A stretch of DNA of 7,879 bases from Oscillospiraceae bacterium (GCA_031264545.1 JAISDV010000064.1:1-7879); one strand, 5' to 3'; counted from the first letter of the stretch, positions 1-5,688 are shown. A program made the numbers and translations. The notes: generated from the letters alone by a model not told the origin.

Positions 1-1
1 C

Positions 2-439
2 GAAACCTGCAAGGAAGTCATCGTCGTGCAGGATCTCGACTGCTTCACCGGCGAAGAAAGGCTCGCCTCCGCGCTGACGGCGCGTCCGAACGTCCGCGCG
101 CTGATGGGCACCGCCATCGAGGGACTGATTACGGACGGCGGCGTACTTAAAGGGCTGCGGCTGCGCGGCAGAACAGGCGGAGAGGCGCGCACGGTCGATT
201 GCAGCGGACTGTTCGTATCCATCGGCCTCATTCCTGAAAATGCGGCCTTTCGCGCGCTGGTACCGCTCGACGGCGCGGGCTACATTCTCTCGGGCGAGGA
301 CTGCGGGACAGGGCGTCCTGGCGTCTACGCCGCCGGGGACTGCCGCAAAAAACAGATACGCCAGCTGACGACCGCCGTCGCCGACGGCGCCTGCGCCGCT
401 CTCGCCGCCTGCGACTACATCAACGGCAGCTTCAGATAA
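2..439 (+). CDS. Thioredoxin-reductase-family flavoprotein, C-terminal part (5' end outside window)
   Basis: The reading frame is open to the left edge, so only the last 145 residues are seen; the FAD-binding N-terminus and any CxxC redox pair lie outside. The visible part covers the end of the pyridine-nucleotide domain and the C-terminal FAD domain. Family hallmarks are FVSIGLIPEN (visible residues 71-80) and GVYAAGDCRKKQIRQ followed by TTAVADGACAA (107-131), which match the TrxB consensus GvfAAGDvR.k..RQ..TA..DGa.AA that contacts FAD. In NADPH-dependent TrxB the strand VTLvHRRdxfRA should appear near visible residues 6-17. Here that stretch reads VIVVQDLDCFTG, so the arginines that hold the NADPH 2'-phosphate are missing. 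This resembles clostridial TrxB-like enzymes described as ferredoxin-linked or otherwise NADPH-independent, but that assignment is an inference. The protein is cytosolic and probably reduces thioredoxin or a related disulfide partner. The gene converges on csp. Family assignment is firm; electron donor and exact substrate are not. Confidence 0.85.
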   Translation, partial: ETCKEVIVVQDLDCFTGEERLASALTARPNVRALMGTAIEGLITDGGVLKGLRLRGRTGGEARTVDCSGLFVSIGLIPENAAFRALVPLDGAGYILSGEDCGTGRPGVYAAGDCRKKQIRQLTTAVADGACAALAACDYINGSFR

Positions 440-497
440 AAAATAGTTTTTGTAAAACTTTTTTACGCGCATGTTCGCGCGCGCTTGGATTTAAGCC

Positions 498-529
498 GCG
501 GCGCGGGTCGCGCCGCATGGCAGTTTTTT
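498..529 (+). terminator. Possible terminator of the thioredoxin-reductase-like gene
   Basis: A perfect 8-bp all-GC stem (GCGGCGCG at 498-505, CGCGCCGC at 509-516) with a 3-nt GGT loop lies 58 nt after the stop codon. It is followed by ATGGCAG and then six T (524-529). The T-run starts 7 nt after the stem rather than directly after it, so this is not a textbook intrinsic terminator. No better plus-strand candidate is visible in 440-600. Confidence 0.4.
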
Positions 530-558
530 ATAGTTTGCTTGCGGCAAACTATAAAAAA
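524..558. repeat. 15-bp perfect AT-rich inverted repeat
   Basis: TTTTTTATAGTTTGC at 524-538 is followed by a 5-nt loop (TTGCG) and its exact reverse complement at 544-558. The right arm shares its last three bases (556-558) with the left arm of the next hairpin, so the two structures cannot both form completely in one RNA. On the minus strand it lies directly after the csp terminator T-run. It may be a back-up terminator or a 3'-end stabiliser; its role is not known. Confidence 0.6.
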
Positions 559-585
559 TCCCGCCGTCTTCTGACGGCGGGATTT
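553..585 (-). terminator. Intrinsic terminator of csp
   Basis: Read on the minus strand, a perfect 13-bp stem (arms 573-585 and 556-568) with a 4-nt loop (569-572) and a GC-rich core is followed directly by an uninterrupted T-run (complement of 553-558). It lies 15 nt after the csp stop codon. This is a textbook Rho-independent terminator. On the plus strand only three T follow the stem (583-585), so it should act mainly on csp transcripts. Confidence 0.9.
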
Positions 586-600
586 CCCGGCACAAAGCTG

Positions 601-813
601 TTACAGGGGCAGGACATTGACAGCGCGAAGCTTGCCGCTGCTCTTGGGATCAGGCTCGACGTCATATGTGACCGCCTGACCCTCGTTCAGGGTTTTAAAA
701 CCGTCGCCAGCAATCGCGGAGAAATGTACGAAAACATCGTCGCCGCCTTCAGCGTTGGAGATAAAACCAAAGCCCTTCTGTGAGTTGAACCATTTTACAG
801 TACCTTTATTCAT
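601..813 (-). CDS. csp: Cold shock protein (CspA/CspB family)
   Basis: This 70-residue protein is a single cold shock domain, an OB-fold that binds single-stranded RNA and DNA and acts as an RNA chaperone or transcription antiterminator in the cytosol. RNP1 is KGFGFI (residues 13-18), RNP2 is VFVHF (27-31), and the N-terminal KGTVKWFN (3-10) carries the stacking Trp8 and Phe9. The length fits the family (65-70 residues). The C-terminal segment KSSGKLRAVNV replaces the common KGPQAANV and is slightly unusual. The ATG at 813 is preceded by GGAGG (complement of 823-827) with a 9-nt spacer. The gene forms its own unit, with a full-consensus promoter about 210 nt upstream and a strong terminator 15 nt downstream. 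The long structured leader is typical of cold-inducible csp mRNAs, so post-transcriptional control by temperature is likely. Whether it is cold-induced or constitutive cannot be told from sequence. Confidence 0.96.
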   Translation of the reverse strand: MNKGTVKWFNSQKGFGFISNAEGGDDVFVHFSAIAGDGFKTLNEGQAVTYDVEPDPKSSGKLRAVNVLPL

Positions 814-822
814 GCAAGAGTA

Positions 823-827
823 CCTCC
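823..827 (-). promoter_or_regulatory. Shine-Dalgarno site of csp
   Basis: GGAGG on the minus strand with a 9-nt spacer to the ATG at 813 sets the start codon. It begins 8 nt downstream of the base of the leader hairpin at 836-868, so folding of the leader could affect its accessibility. Confidence 0.85.
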
Positions 828-835
828 GGAATATT

Positions 836-868
836 TATATCTAAGCCGCAGGGCGGCTTATCGATATA
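836..868 (-). promoter_or_regulatory. Hairpin in the csp leader, next to the ribosome binding site
   Basis: Read on the minus strand, TATATC (868-863) pairs with GATATA (841-836). After a 2-nt bulge (862-861), TAAGCCGC (860-853) pairs with GCGGCTTA (849-842) across a 3-nt loop. That gives 14 bp in total, ending 8 nt before GGAGG. There is no T-run after it, so it is not a terminator. A role in translation control or mRNA stability is inferred from the position only. Confidence 0.65.
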
Positions 869-1029
869 CGGCTTTAAAAATCAGGTAATATCCCATTCGG
901 GGAAATAAGCGCTCTCCCGGCAGTATTATTACCCAAAGCAAACAAAAAAACCCATCCCCATAAAGCAAACCACCAAAAGACTTGCTTAAAAGAGCATGAG
1001 TCGAACTGATAGATCTGAATATTGTAGTT

Positions 1030-1058
1030 ATTATAGCAGGCCCGGCGCGCTTTGTCAA
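1030..1058 (-). promoter_or_regulatory. Full-consensus sigma-A/sigma-70 promoter of csp
   Basis: On the minus strand TTGACA (1058-1053) is followed by exactly 17 nt and then TATAAT (1035-1030). The three bases before the -10 box are TGC, giving an extended -10 (TGn). All 12 hexamer positions match consensus. Transcription should begin at an A around 1025-1022. It lies 79 nt beyond the stop of the GNAT-methyltransferase gene and points at csp, the only gene downstream on that strand. Confidence 0.92.
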
Positions 1059-1136
1059 CAGCTTTTTGCACAGTTGTTGCACAGCCGACAAAAGGCGATA
1101 AAAGGCTTAATGCAGCCATTTGTGGGCGGCTGTTAT

Positions 1137-2477
1137 TTAGTCTTTTACTGCTCTGGTAGCCCAATAGCCGGGATAGTCATCCACACCCGCACTGGTATAC
1201 TTGTCGTCAAATACATTTGTCAGGCGGAAGCCTGCCGCAAGCTGCCCGTCGATTTGCTCCCCGATGCCGTGGCTGAACTGTATGCCGTCATCCTCCGCCA
1301 TCAGCTTCGCCATCTGCTCCGGATTTTTTAAAGGGTTAAACGGGTAGGTATTCTGGATAGTCAAGGGGCGGTCGTATGTATCAAACAGGAAATCGAAGCC
1401 GTTATCCATACCGGCAAGTAAGATACCGCCGGATTTCAGCACACGATAGCATTCCCGCCAGACATGGTGTACATCTTCCGGTGAAATATAGCAATTGCTG
1501 ACGGGGTGAAAAATCAAGTCAAATATGCCGTCCTCAAATGGTAGCCGCTTTGTCATATCAGCACGGACTACGGTGATATAATAGCCCTCGCGTTCGGCGA
1601 CCAGGCGGTCTTTCTCAAGCATCTTTTCGGAGTAGTCCAAGACAGTACACTCCGCGCCAAGCGCGGTGAATATCGGCATTTGCTGACCACCGCCGCAAGC
1701 CAGGCCCAATACCTTCGTTCCTCGCAACGCGGGCAACCAGTCGCGCGGCACAGGTTTTGTCGGAGTAAGCCAAATGCTCCACTCACCGCGTTTGGCGGCT
1801 TCATAGGTTTCGTGCGTTATCTCTTGTCCCCAAATCCAGTTTTCATCTGTCCAATGATCGATAACGGCAGAGTTGTGCTCTGTGTAATTTTCGCAGTTGA
1901 TTGCAGCCAGATCAGGCAGTTGCTTTTGGCCGCGATATTCCCCGGCGAGAATGGCGTATTCCGCGCGGTCGGAGTATTCGCCCTTGCGCTTACGGGCTTG
2001 GCGAAGCGTACCCTCAAAGGTCATTCCACATTTTCGCATAACCGCGCCGCTATCAGGATTGCGCGGGTCGTGTGTGGCGTATACGCGATTTGCACCGACT
2101 TCCTCAAAGAAGTATTGAATCAGTGCGGACAGGGCTTCACCGGTATAACCCTGATGCCACCATGCTTTGCCGATGCCATAATCGACTTTGACGGCGTCGA
2201 TGCTATCATCAACAAACGTGTCGATAAAACCAATCGGCTCATTTACCGCTTTCAGCACAATTGCCCAAGCGTAGTAAGCGTCGTTCTTATAACCCTTGAC
2301 ATAGCCATCCACAAGAGCAACAGATTCGGCTATGTCCGTGTGGGTTTCCCACGGCAGATAGCGCATAGCCTCCGCATCGCTGTACAGGCTGCGGAACATC
2401 GCCTCCGCGTCCTCCAGCATAAACCGCCGTAAAATCAGCCGCTCTGTTTCAAGCGTCACAGTGCCTTTATGTTTCAA
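1137..2477 (-). CDS. Fused GNAT N-acetyltransferase / class I SAM-dependent methyltransferase
   Basis: This is a 446-residue two-domain protein. Residues 1-180 are a RimJ/RimL-type GNAT: TLETERLILRRF at 8-19, the acetyl-CoA loop region WWHQGYTGEAL at 107-117, and a late NPDSGAVMRKCGM segment at 140-152. Residues 193-446 are a class I methyltransferase: VLGLACGGGQQ at 256-266 is the SAM-binding glycine loop, the acidic residue ending strand 2 is D281 in VLDYSEKML, D307 follows in RADMTKRLPFEDG, and YRVLKSGGILLAG lies at 344-356. The linker is about 12 residues with no frameshift, so the fusion is real in this sequence. The start is TTG at 2477, supported by GAGGAG (complement of 2483-2488) 5 nt upstream; no ATG lies nearby in frame. 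It starts 39 nt after ribF with no terminator between, so it is probably an operon-tail gene. Base composition is lower (one counted 60-base line is 47% GC) than in the flanking genes, which suggests acquisition. Substrates are unknown; antibiotic or small-molecule modification and protein N-terminal modification are both possible. Confidence 0.9.
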   Translation of the reverse strand: MKHKGTVTLETERLILRRFMLEDAEAMFRSLYSDAEAMRYLPWETHTDIAESVALVDGYVKGYKNDAYYAWAIVLKAVNEPIGFIDTFVDDSIDAVKVDYGIGKAWWHQGYTGEALSALIQYFFEEVGANRVYATHDPRNPDSGAVMRKCGMTFEGTLRQARKRKGEYSDRAEYAILAGEYRGQKQLPDLAAINCENYTEHNSAVIDHWTDENWIWGQEITHETYEAAKRGEWSIWLTPTKPVPRDWLPALRGTKVLGLACGGGQQMPIFTALGAECTVLDYSEKMLEKDRLVAEREGYYITVVRADMTKRLPFEDGIFDLIFHPVSNCYISPEDVHHVWRECYRVLKSGGILLAGMDNGFDFLFDTYDRPLTIQNTYPFNPLKNPEQMAKLMAEDDGIQFSHGIGEQIDGQLAAGFRLTNVFDDKYTSAGVDDYPGYWATRAVKD

Positions 2478-2482
2478 TCTTG

Positions 2483-2488
2483 CTCCTC
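2483..2488 (-). promoter_or_regulatory. Shine-Dalgarno site fixing the TTG start of the GNAT-methyltransferase
   Basis: GAGGAG on the minus strand lies 5 nt before the TTG at 2477. The residues right after it (KHKGTVTLETERLILR) match the usual beginning of this GNAT family, so TTG is preferred over the internal GTG six codons later. Confidence 0.75.
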
Positions 2489-2516
2489 TGTATCCACGGT
2501 TTGGATTGACGTATTT

Positions 2517-3428
2517 TCAGCCCGCGTCCGAGAAAAATGCGCGCGTCCGCCGGGCATCTTCGGCGATCTGAGCACTGAGCCGGAATTTGTCCTCAAATTT
2601 CTGTTCCGCGCGCAGGAATTCATAAAACGCGATACGCATATAACGTCCGTAGAGATCGCCCGAAAAATCGAGTATATGGGTTTCGACCGAGATTGCCGCG
2701 CCGATCCCGAAGGTCGGCCGGCAGCCGACGTTCGTCACCGCGGTCAGCGCCTCGCCGTCGATGAGCGCCCTGGTGGCGTAAACGCCGTTGGCCGGCAGGA
2801 TCAGGCTTTTATCATCGCCCGTCAGATTGATTGTCGGCGCGCCCAGCTTTCTGCCCAGTTTGCGCCCGTCCAGAACCGTTCCGGCATAAATAAAGGGATG
2901 CCCCAAAAAGCGGTTCGCCTTCCCGATGTCTCCCTCGCGGATCAGCCCGCGTATATAGCTCGAGCTGACGGGTGTCCCGTCCAGCGCAAACTCGGGGATG
3001 ATATCGCAGCCGACGCTGCGCGCCCGGCAGTAGTCCAAAATGCGCGCCGGATTCCCCTCGCCCCTGTGCCCGCAGCGGAAATCGTGCCCGATCACCAGAT
3101 GCACCGCCGAGTGCCGCGCTATCAGGGAATCGATGAAATCCTGCCAGGGCAGCGCCATCATACGCCTGTCGAAATGGCAGACGATGAATCGGTCGACGCC
3201 AAAGAGCCGCCTGACGAGATCCTCCCGCGTCCTCACGCTTCCGATCAGCGGAACGGCGTGTCCCGTAACAACCGACTCGGGGCTGGCGTCGAAGGATAAA
3301 ACAGCCGGGGAAACGCCGAGCTGTTCCGCCCTTTTCTTCGCCGTTTTTATCAGCTCCGCGTGCCCTCTGTGGACGCCGTCGAAGAAGCCCAGCGCTATAA
3401 CGATCCCGTTTTCAGGGTCAACTGACAT
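2517..3428 (-). CDS. ribF: Bifunctional riboflavin kinase / FMN adenylyltransferase (FAD synthetase)
   Basis: This enzyme makes FMN from riboflavin and ATP, then FAD from FMN and ATP, in the cytosol. It has 303 residues from the chosen start, the usual length for bacterial RibF. The N-terminal adenylyltransferase domain shows GFFDGVHRGH (14-23, the HxGH-like nucleotidyl transferase motif), GHDFRCGHRGEG (114-125) and SSSYIRGLIREGDI (155-168). The C-terminal kinase domain shows GRKLGRKLGAPTINL (188-202), NGVYA (214-218), GCRPTFG (235-241) and VETHILDF with the likely catalytic Glu249. The usual PTAN motif is PTIN here, a mild variant. The ATG at 3428 is chosen because GGAGG (complement of 3434-3438) lies 5 nt upstream; the frame is open 37 codons further, to 3539, but that would overlap truB by 80 nt. 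The gene follows truB by 31 nt. Confidence 0.97.
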   Translation of the reverse strand: MSVDPENGIVIALGFFDGVHRGHAELIKTAKKRAEQLGVSPAVLSFDASPESVVTGHAVPLIGSVRTREDLVRRLFGVDRFIVCHFDRRMMALPWQDFIDSLIARHSAVHLVIGHDFRCGHRGEGNPARILDYCRARSVGCDIIPEFALDGTPVSSSYIRGLIREGDIGKANRFLGHPFIYAGTVLDGRKLGRKLGAPTINLTGDDKSLILPANGVYATRALIDGEALTAVTNVGCRPTFGIGAAISVETHILDFSGDLYGRYMRIAFYEFLRAEQKFEDKFRLSAQIAEDARRTRAFFSDAG

Positions 3429-3433
3429 ACTTA

Positions 3434-3438
3434 CCTCC
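3434..3438 (-). promoter_or_regulatory. Shine-Dalgarno site of ribF
   Basis: GGAGG on the minus strand lies 5 nt before the ATG at 3428. It decides the start over the ATGs further upstream at 3440 and 3539, neither of which gives the normal RibF N-terminus. Confidence 0.85.
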
Positions 3439-3459
3439 ATACGCCCGGAAAACAGCCGC

Positions 3460-4359
3460 TCAGACGGCCTTCTGAGATTTTCCGGCAAGTTCGGGCTCGA
3501 AAAAGCTTTTGACCGTACGCATTGTACCGCTTTCGACATCTCCGAGCATCAGAAATTCGCCGTCCGGGCTGTAAACACGGTACCGTCCATCCTCCGCCAA
3601 GCAGCCAAAGCCGCTCCCGCAGCGGCACTTTTTTTCCTGTTCCCTGTTGAGCGGGAGCGCGGGAAACGCCGAAAAAAGGCTGTCGACCGGGAGAAGCGCC
3701 TCCGCGAGCCGCTCTTCCCCGGCCAGCCTTCGCAGCTGTTCGAGCGTAAAAGCGTCCACAACGGAAAAGCCTCCCGCCGCCGTCCTGCGGAGCGAGGACA
3801 GCGCCGCGCCCGTGCCGAGCCGGGCGCCGATATCGTGGCACAGCGTGCGGACATATGTGCCCTTCGAGCAAACGATGCGGAGGACAAAATCGTCCCCTTC
3901 CCTGCCCACAAGCGCCAGCTCCCTGATCGTGACCGGGCGGCTTTTCCGCGCCAGCTCAATGCCCTTGCGCGCCAGCTCATAGAGCTTCTTTCCGCCGACC
4001 TTGACGGCGGAATACATGGGCGGCGTCTGCATAAGCGTCCCCGTGAATTCCGGCAGAAGGGCCAGGAGCGCGCGCGCCTGTACGGCGGCGTCCGACCGGG
4101 AGAGCACCGTGCCCGTTATATCCTGCGTATCGGTGACGATTCCGGGACGCAGCCCGGCAATGTAGGTTTTTTCAGCGCTTTCCGCAAACTGGACGGCACG
4201 CGTGGCCCTGCCCGCAAAGACGACCAGCAGCCCGGTCGCCATAGGGTCAAGGGTTCCCGCGTGCCCGACGCGCCGCTCGCGCAGGATTCCGCGGAGCGCC
4301 GCCGCAACGTCGTGGCTTGTGAAGCCCCGCGGTTTGTCAACGAGGAGGATTCCGTTCAT
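3460..4359 (-). CDS. truB: tRNA pseudouridine(55) synthase TruB
   Basis: TruB converts U55 in the T-loop of tRNAs to pseudouridine and also helps tRNA folding. The 299-residue product has the normal length. It starts with MNGILLVDKPRGFTSHDV; the catalytic motif GHAGTLDPMATG (33-44) holds the nucleophile Asp38; PPMYSAVKVGGKKLYELAR (113-131) and CSKGTYVRTLCHDIG (164-178) are further family signatures. The C-terminal part (about 225-299) is more divergent, as in other Firmicutes TruB proteins, and may form a small PUA-like domain. The ATG at 4359 is chosen over an upstream in-frame ATG at 4416 because MNGxLLVDKP is the conserved beginning and because the ATG forms an ATGA overlap with the nrnA stop. 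The Shine-Dalgarno region is weak (GGGA), so translation probably depends on coupling to nrnA. Confidence 0.97.
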   Translation of the reverse strand: MNGILLVDKPRGFTSHDVAAALRGILRERRVGHAGTLDPMATGLLVVFAGRATRAVQFAESAEKTYIAGLRPGIVTDTQDITGTVLSRSDAAVQARALLALLPEFTGTLMQTPPMYSAVKVGGKKLYELARKGIELARKSRPVTIRELALVGREGDDFVLRIVCSKGTYVRTLCHDIGARLGTGAALSSLRRTAAGGFSVVDAFTLEQLRRLAGEERLAEALLPVDSLFSAFPALPLNREQEKKCRCGSGFGCLAEDGRYRVYSPDGEFLMLGDVESGTMRTVKSFFEPELAGKSQKAV

Positions 4360-5288
4360 TGATATTCCCGGGCGATACTCGCCGCAAGCAGCTCGGCGGC
4401 CGCGCCGACGCCGCATTCGAGCACGCAGCCGGCGGCCATTTTATGCCCGCCTCCGCCGAACTGCGCGCAGATTTTATTCGCGTCGGCCACGCCGTTCGTG
4501 CGCACGGAGACCTTGCAATGGCCTTTGCCGGTCTCCCTGATCATAACGCTCGTAAAAACGCCCGCCAGCCTTCCGGGCAGGGCCGCGATGTCCTGTATGT
4601 CCTTTTCCGCCGCACCGGCCTTTTCAAGCATTGCGCGCGTCACGACTGAAATGACCGTCCTGCCTTCATGGTAATAACGGAAAGACGAGAATATCTGCGC
4701 CTCCAGCTTGAGGCGCGCCTCTGAGCTGGTGCGGAAAAGCAGCTTGTTGAGATAGCCGTTGCGCGCGCCTGCAAAGCAAAGCTCGGCCGCCGCCTGAAGC
4801 GTCTCCCCGGTCGTATTACCATAAACAAAGCAGCCTGTATCCGTTGAAACAGCTATGTAGAGCAGATCGGCGGCTGTTGCGTCCAGCCCGCAGAGCGCCT
4901 TGACCAGCGCCATGATGATTTCTCCGCAGGAGGCCTTTTCCGGGAAGAGAAGGGTGTTCTTTGCGTAGAAGGAATTCGAGGGGTGATGGTCGATACAGAG
5001 ATCGGCGTCCCCCTTAAAGCCCTCCGGCATAAGGCTGACATCCGCCATGTCCACGCAGACCGTGAAGCCCGGCGTAAAGCCGGCCGGCGCGATATAGGGC
5101 TCTGCCGCCCAGCCGTAGCTGTCCCCAAACTGAGGATTATCATAGAGGTATGCGGTCTTTCCGATCCGTCTCAGCGCATAGCAGAGCGCGGCGGCGCTGC
5201 CGATGGTGTCGCCGTCCGGCCTGATGTGTGTGATAATGTGAAAGCCGTCGTGCCTGCGCAGCAGGTCCAGCGTTTCATCAACCGTCAT
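4356..5288 (-). CDS. nrnA: DHH-family bifunctional oligoribonuclease / pAp phosphatase NrnA
   Basis: NrnA degrades 2-5 nt RNA leftovers from mRNA decay and, in many species, dephosphorylates pAp from sulfur or acyl-carrier metabolism. The 310-residue product shows the complete DHH/DHHA1 layout: HIRPDGDTIGS (21-31) with metal ligands His21, Asp25 and Asp27; CVDMAD with Asp80; the DHH signature IDHHPSN (99-105); STDTGCF with Asp150; and the C-terminal DHHA1 nucleotide-binding loop QFGGGGHKMAAG (276-287). All expected catalytic residues are present. The start ATG at 5288 lies inside the end of rbfA (11-nt overlap), with GGAGG and a second GGA shortly upstream; the stop overlaps the truB ATG as ATGA. 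Both overlaps point to translational coupling. An nrnA gene between rbfA and truB is a familiar arrangement in Gram-positive bacteria. The balance between RNase and pAp phosphatase activity cannot be read from sequence. Confidence 0.94.
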   Translation of the reverse strand: MTVDETLDLLRRHDGFHIITHIRPDGDTIGSAAALCYALRRIGKTAYLYDNPQFGDSYGWAAEPYIAPAGFTPGFTVCVDMADVSLMPEGFKGDADLCIDHHPSNSFYAKNTLLFPEKASCGEIIMALVKALCGLDATAADLLYIAVSTDTGCFVYGNTTGETLQAAAELCFAGARNGYLNKLLFRTSSEARLKLEAQIFSSFRYYHEGRTVISVVTRAMLEKAGAAEKDIQDIAALPGRLAGVFTSVMIRETGKGHCKVSVRTNGVADANKICAQFGGGGHKMAAGCVLECGVGAAAELLAASIAREYQ

Positions 5289-5655
5289 TTTCCTTTTCCT
5301 CCGAAGCGCCCCTGAGAAAACCGGGACTGCTGATCATTTCATTGATATGCGCGCCGTGCGCGATGGCATTATCCAGCTCAAAGATCAGCTCAGGGGTATA
5401 GCGCAGGCTCAATCTCTGCGAAAGCTCACGCCTGAGCCAGCCGGACGCGGATTTCAAGCCTTTTTTCAGGTCTTTTTCATCTATGAGTCCGTAAACGCTG
5501 AGATAGACCTTGCATTGGCGCAGGTCGCCGGTGGTTTCCGCCCGGGTGACGCTGATCAGGCCCTGGTTCACTCTGGGATCCTTGATCGAACGCAGAAGCC
5601 CGCTTAAAACGCGCTGTATATCGTCGTTGGTCCTGTCAAGCCTGTATCCGGCCAT
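5278..5655 (-). CDS. rbfA: 30S ribosome-binding factor RbfA
   Basis: RbfA binds the immature 30S subunit near the 5' end of 16S rRNA and supports its late maturation, especially in the cold. The 125-residue product is of usual size and has a type II KH-like fold. It starts with MAGYRLDRTNDDIQRVLSGLL. The segment DPRVNQGLISVTRAETTGDL (26-45) followed by KVYLSVYG (49-56) is the family core. SASG (69-72) contains the AxG helix kink typical of RbfA, followed by LSLRYTPELIFELDNAI (82-98). The start ATG at 5655 has an AAAGGAAAG-type ribosome binding site about 10 nt upstream. Its 3' end overlaps nrnA by 11 nt. It is separated from infB by an unusually long, structured spacer for this operon. Confidence 0.96.
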   Translation of the reverse strand: MAGYRLDRTNDDIQRVLSGLLRSIKDPRVNQGLISVTRAETTGDLRQCKVYLSVYGLIDEKDLKKGLKSASGWLRRELSQRLSLRYTPELIFELDNAIAHGAHINEMISSPGFLRGASEEKENDG

Positions 5656-5688
5656 CTTCCGTTCTTTCCTTTCGCTCTTCCGGGGACA

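Larger units (their letters stand above)
814..1023 (-). promoter_or_regulatory. Long 5' untranslated leader of csp
   Basis: About 210 nt separate the predicted transcription start (near 1023) from the csp ATG. The first part is U-rich. It carries GTCTTTT (981-975), which fits the GTCTTT(G/T) preference reported for Bacillus CspB, and two copies of GTTTGCTTT (970-962 and 943-935) flanking a purine/T-rich run that includes seven T. The second part forms the hairpin at 836-868 beside the ribosome binding site. Long leaders that refold with temperature are known for csp mRNAs. Cold control and self-binding by Csp are inferences here. No convincing leader peptide was found. Confidence 0.6.

Noticed and set aside
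517..783. 88-codon plus-strand frame across the terminator and csp
   Set aside because: Its first part translates the hairpins and the rest is antisense to csp.
1056..1078. CAAC...GTTG inverted repeat over the csp -35 region as a repressor operator
   Set aside because: The matching arms are only 4-5 bp with a long spacer, which is expected by chance.
1081..1133. 7-bp inverted repeat ACAGCCG/CGGCTGT after the GNAT-methyltransferase, as its terminator
   Set aside because: The arms are 39 nt apart and no T-run follows. It is too weak to call a terminator.
858..1164. Small minus-strand frames in the csp leader (77 and 96 codons) as leader peptides or genes
   Set aside because: They run across the promoter and leader, have no recognisable family motif and no clear ribosome binding site.
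1680..2432. 250-codon open frame on the plus strand
   Set aside because: It lies fully antisense to the GNAT-methyltransferase, whose domains are clearly recognisable. The antisense translation shows no family motif.
2469..3299. 276-codon open frame on the plus strand
   Set aside because: Antisense to ribF; no recognisable domain and no supporting ribosome binding site noted.
3429..3539. Upstream extension of ribF to an ATG at 3539
   Set aside because: It would overlap truB by 80 nt and adds 37 residues unlike any RibF N-terminus. GGAGG with a 5-nt spacer points to the ATG at 3428.
3040..4362. 440-codon open frame on the plus strand
   Set aside because: It is antisense to truB and ribF, both firmly identified. 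Its Arg/Ala/Pro-rich composition is typical of a reverse-strand shadow in GC-rich coding DNA.
4360..4416. Upstream extension of truB to an ATG at 4416
   Set aside because: It adds an Arg-rich stretch coded inside nrnA. The conserved MNGILLVDKP start and the ATGA overlap support 4359.
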